A stretch of 7,506 nt of DNA from Pseudomonadota bacterium (GTDB lineage: Bacteria > Pseudomonadota > Alphaproteobacteria > Sphingomonadales > Sphingomonadaceae): contig JAEWKG010000306.1 in assembly GCA_023386135.1 (NCBI GenBank), positions 1-7,506 on the forward strand, written 5' to 3'. A program made the position numbers and the translations under genes. This document shows, piece by piece, positions 1 to 6,120 of this stretch. Within the stretch, counting starts at the first letter, position 1, and each line of letters opens with the position of its first letter. The notes below the pieces were generated by a model that saw only the letters and a program-made list of their open reading frames with translations, searched no databases and had not been told where the DNA came from.

Positions 1-3000
1 GACGAGGACAGGTTCACGTCGTTGTCGCCATCGTAGTTGGTCACGCCCACGGTGTCGGTGATCACGTAGCGGCCCTGCGCGTCGATGCTGCCCACGCGCG
101 CCAGATCCTGCGCGCCGAAGAAGCTGCGGCGGCGGTTGAGGTTCCAGCTATTGTCGAGGAAGTTCAGGAAGTTGTCCATGGTGGCGAACACCTTCAGCTT
201 GTCCTCGAACCCGAAGAAGCGGCCCGGTCCCGGCAACTCCTGCGAGAACGACAGGTCGACGTCGTTGTACCACTCGTTGGTGCAGGTGTTCCGGGGGATC
301 GTCTGGCCCGCATACTTGCGCGCGCACTTCAGGCCCTGCGTGAACTCGTACAGGGTCTTCACCGCTGCCGCGTTCGAAGTCGGCGCGATGTTGGGATCGT
401 TCAGCCCATTGGGAATGTAGAGCAGTGCGGCATCGTTCGTGGTCAGGCCGCCCAGCGTGGGGTTGAACACGTTATTGCCGGTGAACGTCAGGCTGTACGG
501 GCGGCCCGCACGACCGACGTAGGTGATCCCGAACCGGGTGTTGTAATCGCCGAAGAACTTCTCCGCGAAGCTGACGTTCGCGGTGATGTTGTGCTTGCTC
601 GAGAAGAAGCCGCGCGATTCCGCCGGGTTCTGCCGATCGAACGCGGCCGTCTGGCCGTAGTTCGAACCGGCGGTCGAGTTGTACATGTTCCGGCGGTCAT
701 GCGCATCGGTGTACGCGTAGCCGAGCGACAGGTAGACGTTACCGCCTTCGGTGAAGATGCCGCGGCCGGTGCTCTTCGAGAGCAGAACCGAGGCGATCTT
801 GCTCTCGTACGAACCGCCGTTGGTCAGCATGATCTCGCCGCCGCGGCTGGTGCTGAGGCAGGCCGCAGTGAAGTTCGAGTAGGTCGGCACCGGGCTCGCG
901 TCGATCAGCTTGGCGGTGCAGCCCGCCTTGCTCGGGTCGATCCCGCGATAGATCGGACGCCCGTCTATAGTGTATCCGTTGAGACCCGCGAGCGGATAGA
1001 CGGCCTGCGACAGGTCGACCACGTTGTACGGATTGCGGTACTTGCTCCAGATGAAGTCGGCGCTGAGGTTCCAACCGCTGAAGAACCCGCGGTCGGCGAA
1101 GTTCATCTCGGTGGTGATGCCGAAGTTGGCACGCAGCACGCTGGGCGTCTTGATGTTCGGATCGATCGACTGGGTGTTGCCGAGGAACTGCGCCGCCGTA
1201 GCCGAGCCCGCCGTGACGATGCACTGCGGAACGCCGGTGAACTTGCCGCTGGCGTCGGTCACCTTGATCTGGCCAGCCGGGCAGCCCGCCGCCTGAGTGG
1301 TCGCGAAACCGATGTTGCCGCCGGTGTTCGAGAACGCGTTCGAGAACCACACCAGCGGATCGCCGCCGGAGAAGATGCCTACGCCGCCGTGCAGCTGGAC
1401 ACGGGTCAGCGGACCGAACTCGCCAGCGTCGTAAGTGAGGCCGAGGCGCGGCATGATCAGCGGATCGATGTTGCTGAATGAGGCCGTGTTGCCGAAGCCG
1501 TAGCGGGCGAAGAAGTTCGGATTGAACGGCGGGTGGCCGCCATCATAGAAGTCCGTCCGCACGCCGAGCACGACCTTGAGCGCGTCGGTCGCCTGCCAGT
1601 CATCCTGCGCATAGAACGAGTACACGTCACGCTTGAAGCGCGCTGCGCCGTCGTTCGCGTCGCCGGTCGGGCTGAAGTTGCCGAACGCGCCTTCGGTCTG
1701 GCCGCTGACGATGTTGGCCGGCGTGGTGCTGGTCTGGTTGCTGCCGAGGCCCGGCGAGAGCAGGCCCGCCTTCAGGTCGTTGATGTTGCGGAACACCAGC
1801 GTGCCGGTCGCGTCCTGGATGAACACGTTGTAGAGCGAGGCGAAGTTCGCTTCGGCGCCCAGCTTGAAGCTGTGGTCGCCGGCTTCGAGCTTGGCCACCG
1901 CGCGGTAGTAGTCGATCTTGGTGCGCAGATCGTTCGCGGTGCGCGAGCGGCCCGGGCCCACTTCGACCGCGCCGTCGTTGCCGGTGGCGTTGTCGATGCC
2001 GACGATGATGCGCGGAATGGGGTTGCCCAGCTGCGCCTCACCGCCGCCGAACGGATCCTGGATGTCCTGCACGAAGGTGTGCGCGTACCGCAACTCGGTC
2101 GAGAAGCGGTCGGTCCAGTTCGAGTACAGGCGGGCCGAGTAATACTCGGAATCGGTGCCCGAGAGCAGGAAGGTGTTCTGGCCCACCGCCTGCGGCGAGT
2201 TGCCGGTGAACAGGTCGTCCGGCTTGAGGGTGGTCTCCTTGAGGTTCTGGTAGGTCGCTTCAAGCCGGTGCTTGTCGTTGATCTGCCAGTCCGCGCGAAC
2301 GAAGTAGCGGTCGTTCTTGTACGGACGGCTGGTGACCAGCGGGCCCGAATCGATGCCGTATTGCGAACGCAGCACATCGGTGATCTCGTTGAACTGCGCG
2401 AGCGAGACGCCGTTCATCTCGTTGGCGTAGCCGGCGCCCGACGGGCCGTCGTCCTGCGACAGACCCGACTCCTGATGTTCGTAGGCGCCGTAGAGGAACA
2501 GGTGATCGGGGATTACCGCGCCGCCGAGGTTTGCACCCCAGTGCTTGTCCGGCTCGATGTCGGCGACGTTGATCAGGGTGCCGCGGTCATCGATCGTGTT
2601 ACCGCGCAGGCCGTTGTCCGAATACTCGAAGAAGGCGCCGCCGTGGTACTGGTTGCCGCCCGACTTGGTGACGACGTTGATCGCGCAGCCGGTGAACTGG
2701 CCGTACTCGACATCGAACGGCGCGAACTGGACCTGGGTCTCGCGCACGGCGTCGTACGGGATCGGGGTCGACGAACGCGACGAGAAACCGGTGTCGTTGA
2801 GGCCGAACACGTCGCCCTGGGCGATGCCGTCGACGGTGAAGGCGTTGCCGCGGTCGTTGCCGCCGAGGCAGCTGATGCGGTCCTGGCCCGAACCGCCATC
2901 GTCGCGGTCGAGGCTGACGCGCGGGTCGATGCGGATGATGTCGCGCACGTCGCGGCTGAAGGTGGGCGCGTTTTCGAGCACCTCGGCGGTGAACGACTGG

Positions 3001-3410
3001 CCCGGGCCGACCGCGAGCTGGGTCACGCGCACGCGGGTGCCTGTGACGACGATCTCGCCGGTGCCGGCGGTCAGCGCGAAGGCCAGGCCGGTGTTGCCCT
3101 GCAGGGTGGTCTGGATGCCGTCGATGGTCTGGCCTTCGAAGCCGCCGGCGTTGGCCGACACGGTGTAAGGGCCGCCGGTCACGAGGCCGGTCGCGGCGAA
3201 GGTGCCCGCTGCGCCGGTGGTGATGGTGCGCGCGGCGCCGGTGCGGGTGTCGGTGATGGTCACGGTCGCGCCCGACAGCGGATTGCCGTCGGCGTCGGTC
3301 ACCGTGCCTTCGATCCCCGAGGTTATCTGCTGCGCGAATGCGGGGGCCGGCAGGATGGCGGCGGCGGACAGGCTGACGACGCTCGCAGCCAGCAAGTACT
3401 TGAGCTTCAT
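1..3410 (-). CDS. Oar-like TonB-dependent outer-membrane receptor with N-terminal carboxypeptidase-regulatory-like domain (C-terminus beyond window)
   Basis: The frame is open from the ATG at 3408-3410 to the window edge: 1136 codons with no stop. A signal peptide covers about residues 1-26 (MKLKYLL, a hydrophobic core, then AFA before QQ). Residues 28-113 resemble a carboxypeptidase-regulatory-like beta-sandwich (GTVTDADGNPLSGATV). A TonB-box-like EIVVTGTR sits at 119-126. The plug follows at about 127-260 with FTVDG and NVVTKSGG, and the rest reads as an aromatic-rich beta-barrel. Such receptors take substrates across the outer membrane using TonB-ExbBD energy; this subfamily is close to Myxococcus Oar, and its ligand is unknown. 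Eight cysteines were seen, in apparent pairs (181/242, 710/730, 831/851, 1029/1043). The family normally ends in a barrel strand finishing with an aromatic residue; none is visible, so probably some 10-30 residues are missing. The start is supported by the signal peptide and AAGGGA 10 bases upstream. It lies downstream of the oxygenase-transporter pair, same strand, with a 245-base gap. Confidence 0.93.
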   Translation of the reverse strand, partial: MKLKYLLAASVVSLSAAAILPAPAFAQQITSGIEGTVTDADGNPLSGATVTITDTRTGAARTITTGAAGTFAATGLVTGGPYTVSANAGGFEGQTIDGIQTTLQGNTGLAFALTAGTGEIVVTGTRVRVTQLAVGPGQSFTAEVLENAPTFSRDVRDIIRIDPRVSLDRDDGGSGQDRISCLGGNDRGNAFTVDGIAQGDVFGLNDTGFSSRSSTPIPYDAVRETQVQFAPFDVEYGQFTGCAINVVTKSGGNQYHGGAFFEYSDNGLRGNTIDDRGTLINVADIEPDKHWGANLGGAVIPDHLFLYGAYEHQESGLSQDDGPSGAGYANEMNGVSLAQFNEITDVLRSQYGIDSGPLVTSRPYKNDRYFVRADWQINDKHRLEATYQNLKETTLKPDDLFTGNSPQAVGQNTFLLSGTDSEYYSARLYSNWTDRFSTELRYAHTFVQDIQDPFGGGEAQLGNPIPRIIVGIDNATGNDGAVEVGPGRSRTANDLRTKIDYYRAVAKLEAGDHSFKLGAEANFASLYNVFIQDATGTLVFRNINDLKAGLLSPGLGSNQTSTTPANIVSGQTEGAFGNFSPTGDANDGAARFKRDVYSFYAQDDWQATDALKVVLGVRTDFYDGGHPPFNPNFFARYGFGNTASFSNIDPLIMPRLGLTYDAGEFGPLTRVQLHGGVGIFSGGDPLVWFSNAFSNTGGNIGFATTQAAGCPAGQIKVTDASGKFTGVPQCIVTAGSATAAQFLGNTQSIDPNIKTPSVLRANFGITTEMNFADRGFFSGWNLSADFIWSKYRNPYNVVDLSQAVYPLAGLNGYTIDGRPIYRGIDPSKAGCTAKLIDASPVPTYSNFTAACLSTSRGGEIMLTNGGSYESKIASVLLSKSTGRGIFTEGGNVYLSLGYAYTDAHDRRNMYNSTAGSNYGQTAAFDRQNPAESRGFFSSKHNITANVSFAEKFFGDYNTRFGITYVGRAGRPYSLTFTGNNVFNPTLGGLTTNDAALLYIPNGLNDPNIAPTSNAAAVKTLYEFTQGLKCARKYAGQTIPRNTCTNEWYNDVDLSFSQELPGPGRFFGFEDKLKVFATMDNFLNFLDNSWNLNRRRSFFGAQDLARVGSIDAQGRYVITDTVGVTNYDGDNDVNLSS

Positions 3411-3420
3411 GGAATGACGA

Positions 3421-3426
3421 TCCCTT
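3421..3426 (-). promoter_or_regulatory. Ribosome binding site of the TonB-dependent receptor
   Basis: On the minus strand AAGGGA lies 10 bases before the ATG at 3408-3410. It is an acceptable but not optimal Shine-Dalgarno match and agrees with the start chosen from the signal peptide. Confidence 0.5.
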
Positions 3427-3455
3427 GCATTCGATGAGGAGAAGACGCGGTAAGG

Positions 3456-3482
3456 CGGCAGCCCCCTAGGGGCTAACTGCCG
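3456..3482 (-). promoter_or_regulatory. GC-rich hairpin in the receptor leader
   Basis: Read on the minus strand, an outer arm CGGCAG (3477-3482) pairs with CTGCCG (3456-3461). Inside it CCCC pairs with GGGG around a TAG loop, with a TTAG bulge on one side. The register can shift, because AGCCCC and GGGGCT also pair at 3460-3474. The hairpin ends 45 bases before the receptor start, so if transcription begins upstream it would fold in the 5' untranslated RNA. There is no U-tract after it, which argues against a simple intrinsic terminator. A role in attenuation, mRNA stability or protein binding is inferred only. Confidence 0.45.
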
Positions 3483-3504
3483 TGGCCAAAAGGGACCTTG
3501 TGTT

Positions 3505-3525
3505 ACTCGTTTGTGACAAACGAGT
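3505..3525. promoter_or_regulatory. Perfect 9+9 bp inverted repeat (candidate operator)
   Basis: ACTCGTTTG (3505-3513) and CAAACGAGT (3517-3525) are exact reverse complements around the 3-base centre TGA. The site is about 95 bases upstream of the receptor ATG. Size and symmetry fit a dimeric repressor or activator site, but no regulator gene is in view. It could also be a transcribed hairpin. Confidence 0.45.
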
Positions 3526-3531
3526 GGTCAG

Positions 3532-3550
3532 TTATCCACAGCAGTGGATA
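3532..3550. promoter_or_regulatory. Inverted repeat containing a consensus DnaA box
   Basis: TTATCCACA at 3532-3540 matches the bacterial DnaA box consensus TTATNCACA exactly. The arm TATCCAC (3533-3539) is repeated in inverse as GTGGATA (3544-3550), giving a second, weaker box on the other strand (CTATCCACT, 7 of 9). It lies between the oxygenase and receptor genes, about 120 bases upstream of the receptor start. It may be a DnaA-regulated promoter element, a site for another regulator, or chance. No box cluster or AT-rich unwinding element of a replication origin is seen. Confidence 0.35.
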
Positions 3551-3655
3551 GCTACCGAAAAACTTGGCTTTTCAAACATCTGGACCTGTTGCCACGATGC
3601 AACAACGGCGCGGAAAGAGTCAACTGGCCGCTCGGGCGCCTCGGATGGACGCGAA

Positions 3656-4585
3656 TCAGGCGAGGTTGATCTCGCGCAGCCGCTGCTGGAGGAACTCGTG
3701 GCTGGAGATCGGCGCCGGGTGGTCGTCGGGCCGCGCTGGGTCGATGCAGCTCTCCAGCGTGACGATGTCGAAGTCCGGCCGGAAGTGCAGGAAGAACGGC
3801 ATCGAGTAGCGCGAGCGGTACGCCGCGGGCCCCTTCGGATTGACCACCCGGTGCTGGGTCGACTTGAGCCGGTGGTTGGTCAGCCGGTCGAGCATGTCGC
3901 CGATGTTGACCACCAGCGCGCCCGGCGGGGTATCGACCGCCTGCCATTCGCCCTTGGCGTTGAGCAGCTCTAGCCCCGCTTCCTCGGCACCGAGCAACAG
4001 GGTGATGGTGTTGATGTCGCCGTGCGCGGCGGCGCGGATGGCGCCTTCGGCGTGCGGGCCGTCGAGCGGCGGGTAATGCAGCAGCCGCATCACCGAGTTG
4101 CCGTCCTCCACCGTGGGGGTGAAGAATGTCTGTGGCAGGCCAAGGTGCAGCGCGATCGCCTCCAGCACCCGCTCGCCGGCCTTCTCGAACGCGGCGTAGA
4201 GCTCGGTGAAGGTCTCGCGGAAGCCCGGCACTTCGCTCGGCCAGACGTTGTCGGCCATGTACTTCGCGAGGTCGTGGCCCTCGGGCAGCTCGCGGCCGAC
4301 GTGCCAGAATTCCTTGAGATCGTGGACCTCGGCGTCCTTCGCCCGTTCGACCCCGAACGGGGTGTAGCCGCGCGCGCCGCCGCCGCCCTCGATCTTGTAC
4401 GCCTTCTTGGTCGCTTCCGGCAGCGCGAAGAATTCCTTCGACAGTTGCTCCGCCCGCGCGATCAGGTCCGCCGGGATGCCGTGGTCGCGGATCACCGCGA
4501 AGCCGTATTCGCGGAAACTGCGGCCGAGCTCGTCGGCGACTTCGCTCAAGGGGCGGGCAATGGAAACGGAAGCGATCTCGGACAT
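3656..4585 (-). CDS. Fe(II)/2-oxoglutarate-dependent oxygenase, isopenicillin N synthase-like family
   Basis: This 309-residue soluble enzyme has the DIOX_N domain at about 1-120 (EYGFAVIRDHGIP, 26-38) and a 2OG-FeII_Oxy double-stranded beta-helix at about 160-270. The iron ligands are H188, D190 (AAHGDINTITLLL) and H245 (STQHRVVNP). The co-substrate-binding pair is R259/S261 in RYSMPFF. The family couples decarboxylation of 2-oxoglutarate to hydroxylation, desaturation or ring closure of a small molecule; the substrate here is unknown. The name isopenicillin N synthase should not be read as a function, since no beta-lactam genes are present. The start at 4583-4585 lies 10 bases after the stop of the CNT transporter, with no clear Shine-Dalgarno, which suggests translational coupling. 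An upstream GTG (4628-4630) in the same frame would add 15 residues and overlap the transporter; it is less likely. The CNT neighbour makes a nucleoside- or nucleobase-related substrate plausible. Confidence 0.92.
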   Translation of the reverse strand: MSEIASVSIARPLSEVADELGRSFREYGFAVIRDHGIPADLIARAEQLSKEFFALPEATKKAYKIEGGGGARGYTPFGVERAKDAEVHDLKEFWHVGRELPEGHDLAKYMADNVWPSEVPGFRETFTELYAAFEKAGERVLEAIALHLGLPQTFFTPTVEDGNSVMRLLHYPPLDGPHAEGAIRAAAHGDINTITLLLGAEEAGLELLNAKGEWQAVDTPPGALVVNIGDMLDRLTNHRLKSTQHRVVNPKGPAAYRSRYSMPFFLHFRPDFDIVTLESCIDPARPDDHPAPISSHEFLQQRLREINLA

Positions 4586-4595
4586 GGCAGGCGAC

Positions 4596-5909
4596 TCAGT
4601 AGGGGAGGAACAGGCCGGCAAGCGCGGCACTCATCAGGTTGGACAGCGACCCGGCGGCGAGCGCCTTCAGGCCCAGGCGCGCGATCACCGGGCGCTGGTT
4701 GGGGGCAAGCCCGCCGGTCACCGCCATCTGGATCGCGATCGAGGAGAAGTTGGCGAACCCGCACAGCGCGAAGGTGACAATCGCACGGCTGCGGTCGTCG
4801 AGCTGCGCGGCGGTCATCTTGCCGAGGTCGATGAAGGCGACGAATTCGTTGAGCACGATCTTGGTGCCGAACAGCCCGCCCGCGGTCTGCGCCTGGTCCC
4901 ACGGCACGCCGATCAGGAACATCACCGGCGAGAAGATCACCCCGAGCGCGGCCTGGAAGCTCCAGTTCGCAAACCCGAATAGCCCGCCGACCCAGCCGAG
5001 CACGCCGTTGGCGAGCGCCACCAGCGCGACGAATGCCAGCACCATCGCGCCGACCGCGACCGCCAGCTTGACCCCGGTCTGCGCCCCTTGCGCGGCGGCC
5101 TCGATCACGTTGGCGGGGGCCTGCCCTTCCTCGAAGGTCTCGGCGAGCGCGACCTCGTGCGGCTTGCCGCCCTCGACCAGCGCGCCCGGCCCCTCGGCGC
5201 TGATGCGCGCGTCGGGCAGATCGATCGGGCCCTTCACCTCGGGCTCGGGGTCGGCCGGATCGGGCATGATGATCTTGGCCATCAGGATGCCCCCCGGCGC
5301 TGACATGAACGCCGCGGCGAGCAGGAACGGGAGATACCGTTCGCCGAGCAGGCCCGCGTAGGCCGCGAGGATGGTCCCCGCGACACCCGCCATGCCGACC
5401 GTCATCAGGGTGAAGATCGCGCTCGGCGCCAGGCCGGCGAGGTAGGGCCGCACCACCAGCGGGCTCTCGCTCTGGCCGACGAAGATGTTGGCCGCCGCGC
5501 CGAGCGATTCGACCCGGCCGATCCCGGTCACCCAGCCGATGGCCCCGCCGACCCAGCGCACCACCCGCTGCATGATCCCGAGATGATAGAGGATCGACAC
5601 CAGCGCGGCGAAAAACACGATCACCGGCAGCGCGCCCAGGGCAAACGTGTTCTTCAAAGGATTGTCCGCCCCGAACAGGAACGCGGTCCCTTCGTTGGCA
5701 TAGGAGAGCAGCGCCGCGACCCCGTTCGACATCCCATGGATCGCCGCCACGCCCCACGGCGTGCGCAGGACGATGAACGCGATCAGCGCCTGTAACGCGA
5801 ACGCCGCGCCGACCACCCGCAGGCGGATGCGCCGCTTGGCGTTCGAGAGGACGAAGGCGATTGCAAGGATCGCGACAATCCCGATGAGGCTGGTGAGGAC
5901 TGGAGGCAT
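4596..5909 (-). CDS. nupC: Concentrative nucleoside transporter (CNT/NupC family)
   Basis: This 437-residue inner-membrane protein is close to the usual 400-420 residues of bacterial CNTs, which import nucleosides by Na+ or H+ symport. Hydrophobic segments run throughout. The signatures are in order: GQSESPL in re-entrant hairpin 1 (GQSE at 145-148), SAPGG at 203-207, NVIEAAAQGAQTG at 267-279, LNEFVAF in hairpin 2 (E355), and CGFANFSS at 383-390. By homology to Vibrio cholerae CNT, the Gln/Ser/Glu of GQSE, E355, F385, N387 and S390 match nucleoside- and cation-binding positions. A hydrophilic, acidic loop at about 217-266 looks longer than in the shortest members. The ATG at 5907-5909 gives the normal CNT start; the frame stays open upstream to 6335, but that part reads as non-coding. 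The ribosome site is poor (a G-run 5 bases upstream). It is the first gene of a pair with the oxygenase. The gene symbol is by family; nucleoside preference and coupling ion cannot be told. Confidence 0.93.
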   Translation of the reverse strand: MPPVLTSLIGIVAILAIAFVLSNAKRRIRLRVVGAAFALQALIAFIVLRTPWGVAAIHGMSNGVAALLSYANEGTAFLFGADNPLKNTFALGALPVIVFFAALVSILYHLGIMQRVVRWVGGAIGWVTGIGRVESLGAAANIFVGQSESPLVVRPYLAGLAPSAIFTLMTVGMAGVAGTILAAYAGLLGERYLPFLLAAAFMSAPGGILMAKIIMPDPADPEPEVKGPIDLPDARISAEGPGALVEGGKPHEVALAETFEEGQAPANVIEAAAQGAQTGVKLAVAVGAMVLAFVALVALANGVLGWVGGLFGFANWSFQAALGVIFSPVMFLIGVPWDQAQTAGGLFGTKIVLNEFVAFIDLGKMTAAQLDDRSRAIVTFALCGFANFSSIAIQMAVTGGLAPNQRPVIARLGLKALAAGSLSNLMSAALAGLFLPY

Positions 5910-5930
5910 CGAGGCCCCCGTTAGCGACAA

Positions 5931-5950
5931 CCGGTTTTGTAGGAAACCGG
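5931..5950. promoter_or_regulatory. Inverted repeat upstream of the nucleoside transporter (candidate operator)
   Basis: CCGGTTT (5931-5937) and AAACCGG (5944-5950) are exact reverse complements separated by 6 bases. The site ends 21 bases before the transporter ATG, where a bound repressor or an RNA hairpin could affect expression. No regulator is encoded in the window. Confidence 0.4.
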
Positions 5951-6104
5951 ATTCGCGAGTCCGCTCCACCGGCTCGACCGGCCGGAAATGCGGACCTTGT
6001 GAAAAACCGACGATCCATTTAGCGCACAGCCATCGGGGCGAAGCAACCTCCCGATCAGGCCCTTTGTGCCCAAGCGTTGCCTTCGATCCCCGCCGCGGCG
6101 GGCC

Positions 6105-6110
6105 AGAAGG
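6105..6110 (+). promoter_or_regulatory. Ribosome binding site of chrA
   Basis: AGAAGG lies 10 bases before the ATG at 6121. It supports this start over the longer in-frame extension that runs back to 5761. Confidence 0.55.
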
Positions 6111-6120
6111 TATTGCACAG

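Larger units (their letters stand above)
3411..3655. other. Non-coding gap between the oxygenase and the receptor
   Basis: This 245-base stretch has no credible gene. It contains the receptor ribosome binding site, the leader hairpin and two palindromes listed separately, and a more AT-rich patch around 3556-3577. No clean terminator for the oxygenase was found: after its stop there is GC-rich sequence with a GGCGCC palindrome but no stem followed by a T-run. The receptor promoter must lie here if it has its own, but no convincing -35/-10 pair could be fixed. TTGAAA on the minus strand near 3570 is a good -35 match without a good -10 partner. Confidence 0.6.
5910..6120. promoter_or_regulatory. 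Divergent intergenic region between the nucleoside transporter and chrA
   Basis: This 211-base stretch separates two divergent genes, so it should carry both promoters. It has an inverted repeat near the transporter start (listed separately) and a spaced repeat TTGT-N3-AAACCG at 5937-5949 and 5997-6009, exactly 60 bases apart. On the minus strand TTGCTT with GCTAAA 17 bases on (near 6030-6058) is a weak sigma-70-like pair for the transporter. No convincing promoter was found for chrA. No small gene was recognised here. Confidence 0.4.

Noticed and set aside
591..1481. 296-codon plus-strand frame over the receptor
   Set aside because: Antisense shadow of the barrel region; Arg/Val/Ala-rich with no recognisable motif.
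1533..3437. 634-codon open frame on the plus strand, antisense to the receptor
   Set aside because: Its product is a low-complexity Val/Arg/Ala/Asp/Glu string typical of the mirror frame of a GC-rich gene, while the minus strand encodes a clear signal peptide, plug and barrel.
3532..3550. Replication origin suggested by the DnaA box
   Set aside because: Only one consensus box and one weak partner, no cluster, no AT-rich unwinding element and no replication gene nearby.
3482..3973. Plus-strand frame starting in the oxygenase-receptor gap
   Set aside because: Most of it is antisense to the oxygenase, and the part in the gap crosses the palindromes; no ribosome site or recognisable product.
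4022..4777. 251-codon plus-strand frame across the oxygenase/transporter junction
   Set aside because: Antisense to two well-supported genes and compositionally typical of a shadow frame.
4546..6018. 490-codon minus-strand frame overlapping the nucleoside transporter
   Set aside because: Arg/Gly/Ala-rich out-of-frame shadow; the true frame has CNT motifs throughout.
5761..6120. N-terminal extension of chrA by 120 residues
   Set aside because: It would run through the transporter 5' end antisense; the ATG at 6121 has a good ribosome site and the family-typical N-terminus.
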